Assembly: GCA_013397795.1 (NCBI GenBank)
Contig: VZTJ01004195.1
Location: 321,142 to 385,141 of the forward strand
From: Orthonyx spaldingii
Lineage: Eukaryota; Chordata; Aves; Passeriformes; Orthonychidae
Direction: 5' to 3'
DNA: 64,000 nucleotides
Positions 23,901-37,500 of the stretch are shown piece after piece. The position numbers and the translations under genes were made by a program. The notes beneath the pieces are model-generated. The model ran no database searches, was not told where the DNA came from, and saw nothing but the letters and a program-made list of their open reading frames with translations. Within the stretch, counting starts at the first letter, position 1. Each line of letters begins with the position of its first letter.

Positions 23901-26817
23901 CACAGAGCAGACAGAAAAGTCATTCCCACCAAGATGATAAATAGTGTGGCAAAATGGGATTCCTAATAAAATTTGCATGAGAAAATCCATGAGATTATCT
24001 TCACTCCATATAGGGGCCTTTTAAGTATTGCTTCTCCAGAGAGAGAATGTTGAAAAAATCAGTCATCATCTCAGCTGCATACTGGAATAGTAATTGGGAA
24101 ACATCTCAGTATCCATCTACCTTCCTCTCCTGTTTACTCAGTCACTTGCCTTTAGTGCAGAATTTTATCTCCAGTGCAAGTCAACTGTATCTTACAACAG
24201 CAAAAAAAATTTAAATATTGATTGCTGAATCTAATGAAACACTATCTTGAGCTTAGTACCAGACATGACCTTTCTGAGGCCTTAGTGTATACAGCTCCTG
24301 CAGAAAGTGAGTTCTTCAGAGCTACTGATGCTTCAGCTGACCCTGAAGTAGCTGTAAGGCTTCTAATAGAGAAGCTAGCCTCCACTAGCCTCCAAAACAC
24401 CTACCAAGAGTTCAATTAACAGTGATTCAGCTGAACTAGTGACAAAACCAATAGGAATTTGTGTTCTAAATGTCTAACATGTGAACAAAGTTTAGGCTGT
24501 CTCAGAGATGCAAATGAATGCAATGTTAGCAGCACTGACATGGCAATCAGGGACATAGGTACTTTTTTTACACCCTGAGGCAATAGAACTTTATTAGAAA
24601 TTATGGGATTTGTATTTTCCTTGGGGAAACTTCAAGCCACAGTTAAAAAAGGCTCATAAACAGGCTGACTGGGAAAGAAAGCCACAAGATATTCTGTGGA
24701 ATTAAGAATGCTGTTACAATGTATCCCCCAGCAAGTAAAAATACAGACTTAAAGTGATTGTTAATTTAGTATTTACTATTGATCTGTGTCCAGAACAAAT
24801 ATGCCAAAAGGCATACGGATACTGATATTAGGATATTTTCTAATAATTAGTTTTAATTATGTCTACAGGTGGGCTATAATCAGAAAATATTTTAATGAGA
24901 TGTTTGGGACCCATGTGTTTTACTTTGATAGCATCTCTTCTCTTTCTGTCAAACTTATTAGAGAAGGATTATAAAGCTCAGATAAAGCATGCTGTTATAG
25001 GCACAGCAGGTATACACAGCTGGTATAGTATTGGGTTTCTTAATTCAATAAGTATACTCGCCAGTAGGATAAAAGAGCCATCTCAGGTTGACACTATTAT
25101 TCACACTAAGTTATACACAGAGCAGAAAAAGAAGTAGAATAGCCTCAGGTACAAGAAATGGGTATATCACAACTCAATATTTTAGTAGACAGTAGTAAGA
25201 AATAAGGAGAGTTATAGTGGTAACTTGGAGAGAAATTTTGAAATATACAGCATAAAATACATTTGAAAAGGAAAAATATCCTTCATTTTAAAAGAAAAGC
25301 AAACATCTTTCTCTTTGTACTTCAAAGTAACAGATTTTTTTTTTTTTTTTCTGTAATAAGGTGTAAGAGGCTGTTAGGTTTAGCTCTGTCCATATTTTGT
25401 ATTCACAGACCAGATGATCTAGTATAACATATGCTACAATCTTTCCCTGGGTAGTATAGTAACTAAACTAATTTGCTCTCCTGGAAGCATAGAACTGATT
25501 TGATTCAGAATGTAACCTGAAGCAATTCTTGGGAACAGTACAATTTCATGTTGCCCCATACTATATGTTGCTGCTTCATTAAATACAACTTTTCATTTTT
25601 GTGCATTGCATTTACCAGGAAATAGAAGTTCAGAAAATTACTAGTACTACTTTTTTTTTTTTTTTTTGGTGGTGTTCCTGTCTACTGTGCTGTCTTCAGT
25701 CCCTAATGCAAATGGTTCATACAAAGCATGCGTTTATTTTTACAAAGTTGTATGCACTTCTGAGCATGCTAATCTTTTCTTTACAGCTACCAGAGCAAGT
25801 CAGCAACATAATGTAGCTAAATTAAAGCTAGCAAGACAAAATTATGAATGTTACCTGCAGTTTAACCTCAAAGTGAGCCTTCAGGAGAGGTTTTACTTTT
25901 AATACTTGCAAGCAAAACTGTGGGGTTCTTTTAACAAATGAAATTTTAGAGGGATTGGATAGCCTTTGCTTTCATGACAACTAGTGAACAGACAAAATCC
26001 GGGAACAAATAATCCTAGCACTTTTTCTGCTTATGAAGAAAAAGTTGATGCTAATTAAATACTTTTCATCAGACAGTAGAGAATGTTCTTGCCAAGTGAC
26101 AGAGTTTAAAATTGTGCAGAGAGGACAAGCAGTTAGCACAGAGTTCAACAATGAAATTGTAACATTGTTTTGGTCTATAGAGATGGTCCAGAATAAATCT
26201 ATTTTTGATAAGAAGATCAAAAAATGCATATACAATGGCTGTAAATGTTGGCCTCTATATCATTAATTTAGGAGGAATGTCAAATTAATTCTAGAAAAAT
26301 AATGACTGTAACCATTGGGATAGGTTTCACTTTATATTCGTTTTAATCTGTTTGGTTGAAATGTTGGTTGCTTAGGAAGGTTGGGGTTTTTTAGCTTAGA
26401 GAAGAAAAGCCTGTATCTACCAAACAGAGTGGATCAAAGTCAGTCTTTTTCCCATATAGTTTTTTCCCATTTCCAGCAAGCATATGTTTTCTTCAGTGGT
26501 TGAAATGCTACTGAGCACATGTCATGAATATATATACATATTTGTACTCATGTGGGTATATATCAGAGACAATTAATAATAAGTGTGTTAAGGGGACTGA
26601 TGAATGTGTCCACTTTTAGACTTTTAAGAAAACTTTCTTCAATTAATGGTCCTTGAGAATATGTTCATACTGATGGTTCATTCCTATCCTGGCTCTCACT
26701 GTATATTCAGAACCATCATCCTTAACAGCCATGCTCTAAATTAGTGAGTGTACACCACCACAAAACACACAAAAAATTAATGATGTGTTCTGTCATATGG
26801 ATTTGACCAAAGGTTTT
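20967..26817. other. unique AT-rich non-coding region
   Basis: It holds a poly(T) run of 16 at 25335-25350 and one of 17 at 25651-25667. The open frame at 24222-24419 is slightly protein-like but has no splice or homology support. No known repeat recognised. Confidence 0.6.
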
Positions 26818-26974
26818 GCTCCAGGGGTCACCCAGTCCCACCTCCTGTGCAGAGCGGTTTGAAGACTGTGCAGATAGGGTTGGAGACTGCCCTGTTCGGT
26901 CCAGTTCTGAGTCTTTTCCAGGCAAGGAGATAACACAGCATCTAAACAATCACCTCTCATATTTGACCACCTTG
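26818..26974 (-). mobile_element. CR1 LINE fragment, near-3' piece
   Basis: It reads as the reverse complement of the CR1 3' region: GGTCACCCAGTCCCACCTCC, then a GTTTGAAGACTG-type block, the 'TCCAGGCAAGGAGA' region and 'TTTGACCACCTT'. The terminal CR1 3' end is missing at the low-coordinate side and the piece is 5'-truncated at the other. Confidence 0.65.
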
Positions 26975-29001
26975 GATGTGAGATGTGACACATTTGCATT
27001 TCAGGTGAAATGTGTGTGGCATTATTAATTTACATTACAAAGAGCATCTTGAAATGCTGAAGAAAAAAATGACTGAATAAATACCTTGAAATTTAATCTA
27101 GATATTAAGAATGCATTATATTTAAACTTCTTGTGCTGTTAACTGAGCTTAGGGTAACTCATTTGTCTGTGTGATTCATCTTGAATATAAACACACTTTT
27201 ACCAATAAAAACCCAACACAAAATCCAGAAACTATAGGCATTTAAAAATGAATGCCATATTAAAATACCCACACCTGAACATAACTCTAAAAAGCAAGCA
27301 ATACTAGAATGTTTAAGTGTCTCTTTGTCTCCACACCCTCTCTCACTTGTGATATATTACAAACTAAGTACCCAGGTACTTACATGGGAGGAGCTCAATG
27401 TAAAAAAAAAAAAAAAAATATTCACAGAGTTCAGCAAATTACTGTCTATTTTATAAACTACCAAAACTGATTATAAGATCCTAAAGTAGGACACAAGCAT
27501 TATTTTTGAGAGACGATTGCATTTTACGTGTGTTTTGCGTGTTGATTTCTGTAATCTATTAGAGGGTGCCGCCCTCAGTAATCCTGTTCTTTAGGTGGCT
27601 ATGGATTATGTCCATCAGAAAATTCCAGAAGAAGCCAGAAGTTCTTGTAGCTGGAGAGTCTTGCTGGGAATATAATAGTGTGAATATATGCAAGATCTGA
27701 GGAGGAACGGGGTTTTTTGTATTTAACTGCATGATGGAAATGTAAACTTTGGGCGTATTCAGACCCTTGTCCAATTAAGCTATGCTAAGAATTATTTTTG
27801 AAACAATACCCTGTGGTCTTAGTCCTGCCTTTTACTGTTTGGATATCATAAATTTGGAGGATCTTTAAGTGAGAAATACTATGACTACTCTCTTGCTTGT
27901 TGGTATTTAACATGGTTAAAGGCTAAGGTACAGCCTAATATAGGTGTACATGTGAAGGAAAACCAAATAGAAAATCACTGTATTTCTATATTTCTTTATG
28001 CCAAATGGGACCTGGAAAGGTCTCTAGAGCAGCTAGAAATTATGTATGATATCAGTGACACAAAAAAAGACAGAGGGTAATCTAGCATAGAAATGTCTTT
28101 CTTTAGGAGCTTCCAATGAAATGTACCTCTCTGTAAAGTTAGTTTACATAGATGTTACTGAATATCTGCCAAAACTTTCCGGGTTTTTTTAATGGCTATT
28201 TAATGGGTATTGTGCTTCATAGGTGTTCCAGTGTTTAAATAATCTGTGAAATTAAAATGAGAAAAGAGTATTTCCTTCAATTTACCATAAAAAATATTTA
28301 AGGGATCAGAGCAGGGCAATAAACTAGGAAAAAGTAGGATTATATGGGGGATTTTTAAGAGTACATATTAAAGGAACATCATCATTGTTTTAAAGGTCAG
28401 AATATAGATTGTACATCATTCTTCTTCCCTATTTCTATTTTTCTTTTCCAGTTATAATCACTGTAAGAATTCAAATAAAACATAAGCCATCCAAAATTAT
28501 TATGTTTGCCATAAGGTGGCACTATGCAGTAAGGCAGTGACATGGCTTGGAAATTTCAATTTAATTGTTTTCTTCTAGTCTCTTTTCTTATTTTAAGTCA
28601 TAAGGTTCCATGAAGGACAGGTCTTAGGTATGCAAAATATCTAATCTACATGGATTTAAATTTTGTAAAGATTCATATATATTAAAATCAAGAGCCAGAA
28701 AAGTCAAACTGCAATTTATGTTAAGAGGTTAATGTTAATAAGCATTATCTTAATATGTCATCTATAAACACTTTTGTCTCCCTGAAGATATAAACTCCCA
28801 CACTTTAAAAGTGTGTGTTCAGTGCTGAGGACAATACAACATCATGGTCCCATAGCTTTAAGATATATTTATCCTGGAGGAAAGAATTTATAGTACATCC
28901 AATTTAACAAAAAAAAGTATTACGGAAATACTCATCTACTGAAGGATAGTTCATAAAAGGATTACCTGGTGATAACCAGCTCCTGATATGGGCAGCTAGA
29001 C
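26975..29001. other. unique AT-rich non-coding region
   Basis: A 17-A run lies at 27402-27418. Around 27540-27780 three overlapping frames are open on both strands, without splice or homology support. Nothing else recognised. Confidence 0.6.
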
Positions 29002-30840
29002 ATCCACAGAATGGCTGAAGTTGGAAGGCACCCCTGGAGATTGTCTCCAAAACTTTGTCTTAAGGTTCAAGCAGGCTGCTCATGGCTGTGTCTGGTTCGA
29101 TTCTGCATGTCTCCATGGATAGACTCCATAACCTACCTTGGCAGCCTGTCCCAGTGTTTGATCACACATACCATAAAGAATCTATGCTTAAATGCAATCA
29201 CCTCTATTTCAAATTGTGCCTATTGCCTCTTGTCCTGGCACTAGGCAACACTGCGATCTGCCACTGTATTCTCAACCCAGATTCCCCTTCCCCATCAGTT
29301 TTGTATATATGTATGTATATATATATATATGTATGTATATATATACACACACACACACACACACATATATACACATTTGCCTCATGAGCATTCCCTTGTA
29401 TCAGATAAACAGTTCAAAATCTCAGATGGTCCAGGTCTTTAATCATGTCACTCTGTTGGGCTCACTCAACTGTATTTCTGGCTCTGGAGAGACTCAGACT
29501 GCGTCCAACACTTGAGATGTGTTTCAACTACTCTGAGCAAAAGAGAAGGATCATCTCCACTGGCCTGATGATGTACTTCCTAACATAATCCTGTTATGTT
29601 AGGAGGGTGCTGTCCTTTTATGACCCAAGTGTATATTCCTAGCTCACAGTCAGCTAGGTGTCCATGAAATTTCCACTTCCTTCTATATCTAGTTGCTCCT
29701 TTTCTCCCTATGTTGAACTCTATCTATATATATGGTGTATCAAGTACTACTCCCAGTTTCATACTACCTGAAAATTTGCTGAGGGTATACTCTTTCCTAC
29801 TATCCCAGTCATTAATGAAATTGTTAAACAGTTATTGGTAATAGTATTGAACACTGAGTACATTTTTAGTCTCTGTGCTGCTGATCCACAATCCTTTAAA
29901 TTATAAGTTCAGCTAGTTTTTGTTCAGCTCATTGTCCACTTATCCAGTCTGTTCTTCATCAGCTTGTCAATAAAAATATTGTGAGTAATAATGTCAAAAG
30001 CTTACTCATGCCGAGATAAAACACATCCAGCCTTCTCCTATGTCCACCAAGTTCATATTCTCACTGCAGAATGTTGTCAGGTTTGTCAGGAACACTTTTT
30101 CCTTTGTAAGTCTATGCCAACTACTCGTCATCTCCTTCTTGTCCTTCCATGTTAGTAAAAAATTTTAGGAACTATTTGCTCCGTAATGCTTCAGTAGTCC
30201 TGGTGGGACTCATGGGCAATATCTCCCTGGATCTTCATTCTTGCCCTTCCTAAGGATAATAGTGATATTTCCTATCTTCAAGTCCTTAGAAATCTACCCT
30301 AATCCCTACAGTGTTTCAGAGAGAATTCTCAGTAACTTCACAATGACCTTGAACAATACCCTTGGCACTTACAAGTGTTTCTTGCTGGGTCTCATGGATT
30401 TGCTTAAATCACAGTTGTTCAAATGCTCTCTAATCCACTGAGAATCTTCTCTGCAGGACCATATTCAGTGGAACATTTACAAGGAGGTCCCTGAAAAGGC
30501 TAAATTCCTTTCACCTGAAATCCTGGGTTGTGATCCTACTATTTATCTTCTTTCAGTTTCTCAGTATTTCAAACTCCAACATCTTGTGATTGCTGCAGCC
30601 AAACCTGACCTGATATTCATATCCCTGACCAATTATTTCTCATTTGTAAGAAACATAGCAGAGTAACACTCCTCATTGTTTCCCTGGTCACTTCTGTCAA
30701 TTGCTCTTAATATTAAAATCACAATTGCCATTAATGGATCATTTGCTTTTTGATCTAAATCCAGTTTGATCCTTTTTCTTAGTTTTATTTGTGCTTTCTG
30801 AAAACCTGGAAGAATTCTCCAAGCTCTTTGGTCCAACACA
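29002..30840 (-). mobile_element. CR1 LINE copy, 3' end through ORF2, heavily decayed
   Basis: The low-coordinate end is the complement of a CR1 3' terminus (ATCCACAGAATGGCTGAAGT at 29002). Moving upward come the CR1 blocks around 'CAGCCTGTCCCAGTG' (29140), 'TTGCCTCTTGTCCTGGCAC' (29225), 'AAAATTTGCTGAGGGTATAC' (29770) and 'AATGTCAAAAGCTTACTC' (29990). The last are the 'TCCTGGGTTGTGATCC' and 'CATCTTGTGATTGCTGCAGC' blocks (30520-30600). Order matches one minus-strand element with internal losses. The microsatellite at 29303-29374 sits inside it. Similarity fades towards 30840, so the upper boundary is approximate. Short open frames here are shadows. Confidence 0.8.
29303..29374. repeat. compound (TA)n-(CA)n microsatellite
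   Basis: Alternating TATA/GTAT repeats run to about 29345, followed by roughly ten CA units and a short TA tail. The tract is inserted into, and replaces, part of the CR1 3' UTR. Confidence 0.95.
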
Positions 30841-32202
30841 CCATAGAAATTGCTAGAAATAGATATATGAACCCCTTAAATGACCTGTTCATTCATTTTT
30901 ACTTGTGAGTGCCCTGAACTTACGGTTTTTTCCCTTTTCACATTGTGTGAGCTGTGCTGATGCTTGTTTAGTCTAGAGTCTTCTTTGGTTCTCTTCAGGG
31001 CTGGTGTACTGATGAAAGCATCACAAGCCATCTGTTAGAATCTGCTTGTGACCATAAATTTCCTCTGTCACTCTTAATGATGAGTTTGATAAAATGAAAG
31101 TCCATCTTGCATAAAAGGCTCTCAGTAATTCTTTGCTTGCTTTTAAAATTACTCAAAATTACTCAAATTAATTTCTCAAATTAATATGTCAGACTTTTTT
31201 AACAAAATGAGCGATTTGATAAGGGCTGCTGATAAGCTTAGTTGACAAAAATCCTGTGCTGCTAGTTTGTGATTCTTACACTAGAAGTGACACAAGACAG
31301 ATATTTTTGGAATTGTTTCAATTAGTCTTGAAACTAGCAGTAGGAAAATATAACTACAAGAGTATAAAGGAATGTTAGTCATAAATGAAAAGATGGTTAC
31401 TTCATCCATACCATATGATAGACTATAACTAAACAGATGTTCTTGGTAAAGATAAGCTAAGTGTCAATGGTTATAATAAACCATACTTAAGATGATTCTA
31501 ACATTTCTATTTGTGATTGCTACCTTCATATATCACAGGTTCTTCAAATTTTCAAATTCAGGCCACAAATGATCTAATATCTTTTTTTCCATAATATATG
31601 AAACTGACATTTTAAGTATTTCCCAACACAAGAGGTGTGATGTTCCCAACACAGTTTACTTTAGTAAAGATTTTTAAAACAAAAATTATTCTACAGGTTC
31701 TACAGCAATTTTTTAAGCTTTTTATTAACCTTCTTTGCTTTCTGTCTTTTGTGTCTTTGCATTTCAACAGTCATAACACTTTTTGAAAACATATTTTATA
31801 TACTCTGAGAGAGCAATTTAATTTAACATTGATATTACATGCATCAAACAGTTTCAAATGGTCATTATTATTCTGCTAGAACAATTACTGTACTGTACTG
31901 TATTATATAATATTTTTAAAGTTTACTTCCCACTACATAACATTCTAGCTCAATTTATTTAATTACAGTTGTAATTAACAGTTTGCCAGTACTTGGCCTG
32001 GGGACAAAATCAAAAAGTTTGACCTACAAAGTTTTTAATGAGTGAAATGTAGGGGGTTTACAAAATCCCTTGGCAGCAAACAGGCGGAAATAATTCAGAC
32101 TCCTTATCTTAGACAAAGCTAAAATTTATGAATAGTGAAGAGAGTCAGGAAATGAAACAGCATGAATTGTGGATTCTTCATTGTGAAAATTTGATGTTTT
32201 TA
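30841..32202. other. unique AT-rich non-coding region
   Basis: Contains a 10-bp tandem duplication AAAATTACTC at 31145-31164. Nothing else recognised. Confidence 0.6.
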
Positions 32203-33154
32203 CAGCAGAACCTCAGAAGTCCCTATTGGGACAAATGTTATTTAATATCTTCATTAATGACATGGAAGGATTGAGTGCACCTTCTGCAAATTTGCTGATG
32301 ACACCAAGCCGACTGGCGTGGTTAATACACCTGAAAGATGGGATGCCATCCAGAGGGACCTGGCCAAGTTTGAGGATTGGGTCCATGTGAATTTCATGAG
32401 CTTTAACAAGACCAAGTGCCAGGTGCTGCACCTGAGTTGGGGTAACCACCAGTACCAACACAGCCTGGGGGATGAACAGATAGAGTCCTGCCCAGAAAGT
32501 CTTAGGGGTGGTAGTGGGTGAGAGGCTGGACATGCCCCAGCCATGTGCACTCACAGCCCAGAAAGCCAAACGTGTCCTGGGCTGCATCCAAAGCAGCGTG
32601 GGCAGCAGGGCCAGGCAGGGGATTCTGCCCCTCTGCTCTAGTGAAACCCCACCTGGAACACTGCATCCAGCTCTGGGGTCCCAGCACAGGAAGGACAGGT
32701 ATCTGTTTTAGTGAGTCCAGAGGAGGGACACCAGGATGATTAAAGGGATGGAGGAAAGGCTGAGAGAATTGGGATTGTTAGGTCTGGAGAAGAGAAGGCT
32801 TTGGGGTAATTGCAACTGTCCAGTACCTGAAGGGAGCCTACAAGAAAGATGGAGAGAGACTTTTTTACAAGAGCATGTAGCAACAGGACAAGAGGGAATG
32901 GATTGAAACTGAAACACAGTAGGCTTAGTTTAGATAATTGGAAGAAATTCTTTTCTGTGAGGTCAGTGAGGCACTGGAAAAGGCTGTCCAGAGAAGTTGT
33001 GGATGCCCCATCCCTGGAGATGTTCAAAGCCAGTCTACATGGGGTTCTGAGCAACCTGTCTAGTGAAAGGTGTCCAAGTCCATGGCAGGGGGGTTGGAAG
33101 AAGATGATCTTTAAGGTTCCTTGCAACCCAAAGCATTTTGTGATTCTATGATTT
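32203..33154 (+). mobile_element. CR1 LINE, 5'-truncated copy with intact 3' terminus
   Basis: The piece starts within the RT palm (LFNIFIND near 32235), after which there is a frameshift. It then keeps the catalytic box FADDTK at 32291-32308 and the thumb region (TPERWDAIQRDLAKFEDW, LGDEQIES), and runs through the C-terminal RTRGNGLKLK block (about 32890) and the 3' UTR. It ends with the CR1 signature TGTGATTCTATGATTT. It is the best preserved LINE piece in the window, with long near-continuous frames and few stops, so it is younger than its neighbours. It lacks the endonuclease and most of the RT fingers and is not active. Confidence 0.93.
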
Positions 33155-34182
33155 AATTTTTCTCTTTAAAATAATCCTTCTGCTAAAATGTTGCTGCATT
33201 ATCCTGTTCTTTTCTCCTTTCGAAATGAAGAAGGAGGCATGTGCTGCAGTGGGAGTGGCAGGTGTGGAGATAAATATCTTCTTCCCATTTGCTTTATATC
33301 TTCACAAGTTGTCTTGAATCAAGTGTCAAGTTCAAGTTATACACTGCTGTGTTTACAGCAAAGAGGGTTCTTACATGACATTTGCCTGCAATTACAATCT
33401 GCCTCTTCTCTGCCTAGATGCAAAATCTTACTCACTTGACCTAGCACAGCCATGGAAAAATTTTATAGGAAAAACTTTCTGTGAGTAATTAATCCTTAGT
33501 TGATTACTATACTAGGCTCTATTAGAGAAGTAATTTTTTGATTGTTTTGTGGATGGAGTCAGAACAAAAATCTGATTTGAACTGATGCTTACTTCAGCAC
33601 ATTTTGGAAAGCATTTTGTCTGACTTGTTTGCATTTTGCATGGAACAACTTCTTCTCCTTCTGATATACCTGTTCTGAAAGAATAGGCAACATTGAGTAC
33701 AGTGGTGACTAAAACAGGAAGTCCATTTTTCCTTATAAAATGGAATTACATGGAGAAAAAGAAGAACCTAACTGGAAGTTGTAACCAAAATATTTCTATA
33801 AATGCCTTTTTACTGATATTATTTGACCCAGGCTAGCATTTACTGTGAGCTGAAGTACATTTGCTATGTCTGTTTATTTAAAGCAGCATTAACAGACACA
33901 AGACTGGATACTTGTAGAAAACAAACAAACAAATAAATATCAGCTTCTCAGTTCAGTGCATGACCTCATTTTATATTAATCTTTAAATGTCTGGTACAGA
34001 CTAGTTGCAGGAATACTGAAGAATGTCATACAATTTTGAATGTAAAAAAATGTACTTGTGTAAACTTTACCCTCAAAAAAGGATTTCCCCTTATGTGAAA
34101 ATAAAATTCAAAAGAGTTGCATTGAATAGCGTAAGTATAAAGGACAGAAGGGAAGCAGGACGATAACTTGTTTTGTCTCCAT
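33155..34182. other. unique AT-rich non-coding region
   Basis: A short AAAC-type run lies near 33918-33940. Nothing else recognised. Confidence 0.6.
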
Positions 34183-34545
34183 CAATAATATATAATTTTA
34201 TTCAATATCGTAACCCAAAAAGGAAGTTTGCAGCTGAATACTTGGAAGATTAATAAAATCATGGTGCAACAACAAAATAACAGCTCAAGCCAGGTGCCTT
34301 CGAGAGGGACCCAGAATAATGGAAAGCCTGGGTTTTTATGCCCACAGTGTCTAAGTCTGTGAAAGTCTGGGGTCGTGGTCTCCTGCTGATGCCCCAGGTC
34401 CACAGGTCCTTGAGCCCTTTGTCATACAAAGTGTCAGCACCAGTTCACAGCCGCTTGCCTTGGGCTCCCTTCATCCTGGGCCCCACCTGCAGCTGGCACT
34501 GCAGCTGCTCACCAAGGCACCTGCACTGAATGCATTCAGTAACAG
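34183..34545 (-). repeat. probable antisense LTR fragment
   Basis: A GC-richer block in AT-rich flanks. On the minus strand it shows a TATA-like CATAAAAAC (complement of 34332-34340) and, about 135 bp further on, an AATAAA (complement of 34197-34202), the promoter-to-poly(A) order of an LTR. The blocks 'GGGTCGTGGTCTCCTGCTG' and 'GGTCCACAGGTCC' resemble passerine LTRs as I remember them. No terminal TG...CA pair with matching flanking duplication was found, so boundaries and class are uncertain. Confidence 0.42.
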
Positions 34546-37500
34546 CTCTGTGCATGCAAACAAGAAAAGAATGAGGGAAAAGAACTGGAATATGGGGAAG
34601 AACATAAGAAAAGAGTTAATACTCTACTAGAATTTTAGATGTGTGGCTAAACTTGATTCGTATTTAGCTCAATGAACTACACACTCTTTAGAGGTCAGTC
34701 TTCACATTTCCACAAGTATTATGAAATTTGTTTACATTATGATAAAAATATTTAAATTTTTCACATATAAATGCAATTCCCATTGTGGTGTTTTGAAACA
34801 GACAATAAGAAGTTAGAAAAATGTGGGTATCTGTCAACACATAATGATTTCTTCAATTTTTATTATATGCATACCAGGAAAAAAACTAATTCTGACTAAA
34901 ATTTAGATAGAAAACATTGTGTGATTACATAAGAATTGATGAATTTTGGTACTATTGAAGAAAATGCTTCAAGTTTTCTAAGGATAAGAAGGTGTTTGCA
35001 GAAAATGGAGCAAACTATCTATTTCTTTGGTTTGTTTGTTTGTTTATTTCTGTCTTTCAAAACAGTCAAATGTTTCAAAGTGATGAGCTTGGGAGCATAT
35101 CTAACAGAAAATGCTGAAATACTAGAATTTCTTTGCATATTTATTGCTAGCTTATTTTATGAGCTTACTACCTTCCATGTGTAGGTATGGAAGCTTTTGG
35201 ACATATATTACAAATCACCACTGCTACTCTATTTCTCATGGCCGTTTTTGATGGAGGGAATGCAACCAAAATAGTACTCAAACTGCTACCTGGAAGTAAG
35301 GGAAGATTCTTACTGATAATACTTTTCGTCTCACAAGCTACTTCCTCTTCTCTGCAATGGCAACCTGTCATATTAGGATCAAATTCCCACATAATCTATT
35401 GACCAGCACAAAAGAGGAGATTTAATAGTTGGTTCCATGTTAACCAGCAAGACAAACCTGATAAGAGCACAAAATAGTTTGAAGAAAAACAATATGTCAA
35501 GTAAAACGTAACTAATGCAATTAGACTGATTAATACCGTCAACTATTACTATTTCTTTCAGCAATGTCTGTTCTTTCATGACTTATAATGATCAATGATC
35601 TTCAAATTTTTGATTGATTTTAATTAAGTCTCCTTATCTTGCCTCAGCAATGTAAGAGTTGATTTGGCAAAATCTTAGTTTTCCAGTGCAGATTTTCCCT
35701 ACTCTAGTTATTTTCTTTCTTAGTGCTTGTTTCTCTCCTAGACTGGATTTCTTGTAGCCACCTGCAGTTCCTCAGGCTACTTTTGCAATGAAATCCAGAG
35801 GTGTGATGGCAACACATTTATCGATAACTGATCTAGCTTTAACCTCACTAGTTTGCTTAATGAGAGGAATGAAATTGCAATGTGTATTCAATAGTGGATG
35901 TCCTTGCAAAGGCAGTTCTGCTTCTGTGAGTAATCAGATAGATTACAGCTGCATTGAATATAATCCACCTCTGCTGCAGTCACAACAGCAAAGATATATC
36001 AATAGTTTATGTAGACATAACTAAACAAATAGACAATTAATATGGTATAAAAAAGTTTAGGAGTAGCTTCAGAAATATTTTTTAATCTGCATCATGGTGG
36101 ATGCTGTCAAAGAAATCAATAGCTTAGTGCAGGTAAATGAAACTAAGAGATTGAAATTAGACAAATAGAATGAAAAGTTGATTTCAATGACATTGTACTC
36201 ATGAAGTTCTGATAAAAACTTACATCAATATACTGTAGGTTGACATGTAAGGAGTATGATTTCTATACATGGAGAATAATAAACTTTTGTCAATAATGTT
36301 ATTCATTATTTTTATTACAAAACGAAGGTCATATGGCCAAACAATACAGACAAACATTGTTTAAAGTACTCTAATCAGGTGCCTCTTTGTGTATATGTAT
36401 TTTCATTTTACAGGGAAAAGTTGCTGTCCCAGGAAGATTTTGCTAGACTTCCAAACTGAACTCATGCAAATTGGAAAAAAACATCTGCAGCTATGTTAAA
36501 TTAAAGTGCAGGAATTCTTTTTTGCAATCTACTGAACTGATTGTTCCCTTTTCATCTTGAAATTTGCAATACAGTTTAGTAGTTTCTTTGTTGTATGACT
36601 GATTGTACACTGCCCATTTCAAATTTAGTGAATGAGAGTCATTCACTTAAATGCACAAAATATGCTGGGAATTTCTGTGTGCTCTGGAACTGGAATGCAT
36701 AGTATGTATAGTCCTTTAATTCAGAGTCCAGTTCAGTCTGGAAAAAAAACCCAAACAGCTTGACAGATGAAATATAAATATTAGCATGATTATATCTACA
36801 TACACAATTACTGTTGTTTTTATGGGAGGAAGATAAATATAGCCTTCTAGTGTTCCTTGTACTCTTCTTTGAGAAGCTCCTGGAACTTTCCTCTGAAGTG
36901 ACATTGCAATTCCCAGGACTTATAGCCTAGAAATTGTGTCTATGGCAGCTTTAACATTTATTTTTATAGATATCTCTACTGAGTATTAAAATATGCCTCA
37001 TGAAACTGCTTCTTCACATCTGCTGAAATATATACATCCTGGAAAGTTCCTTTCATAATTACCAGAGAGAACCCTTTTACAAGTTAAAATAGTCAAATTC
37101 TCTATCTGCATAAAAAACAGACCCTCAAAGCTTGTCCTTTTGTAACATGTACTAATGATCTTCAGATTTGTTATGGTGTAATTTGTTTAATACACAGGAA
37201 AAGTAGATTTAAGTTTTTAAGATGCAAGTTGTAAGTTGAAATTGCAACTTAAAATGTTATAAAATAAGAAGGCATTTCTCAATTCTTCTTTATTCAAAAA
37301 TTTGAGGAATTCTATTGTATATTAAAGCATTCTATAGTCTTTTTATTTTTCTAGTGCTACATAAGTACTGATTCAAAAAGACAGTACTAGTGTCTTTCCA
37401 TTGGTTTTTGCTACATTCTCCACATTATTTACATGGTTGGTTCTACAGATGCTCAAAAAATGTTGATTGCAGAGATTCCAAGGTTAGTAGCAACCTCAAT

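Noticed and set aside
24222..24419. Protein-like 65-codon frame on the plus strand
   Set aside because: No acceptor or donor fits, no domain recognised, and such lengths are expected by chance here.
29011..29515. Overlapping plus-strand open frames with a His/Thr repeat
   Set aside because: Antisense CR1 3' UTR plus the TA/CA microsatellite; not coding.
36641..36740. Minus-strand acceptor with a long pyrimidine tract followed by 32 open codons
   Set aside because: Short run, no partner exon, and pyrimidine-AG sites are frequent in this T-rich DNA; too weak to list as an exon.
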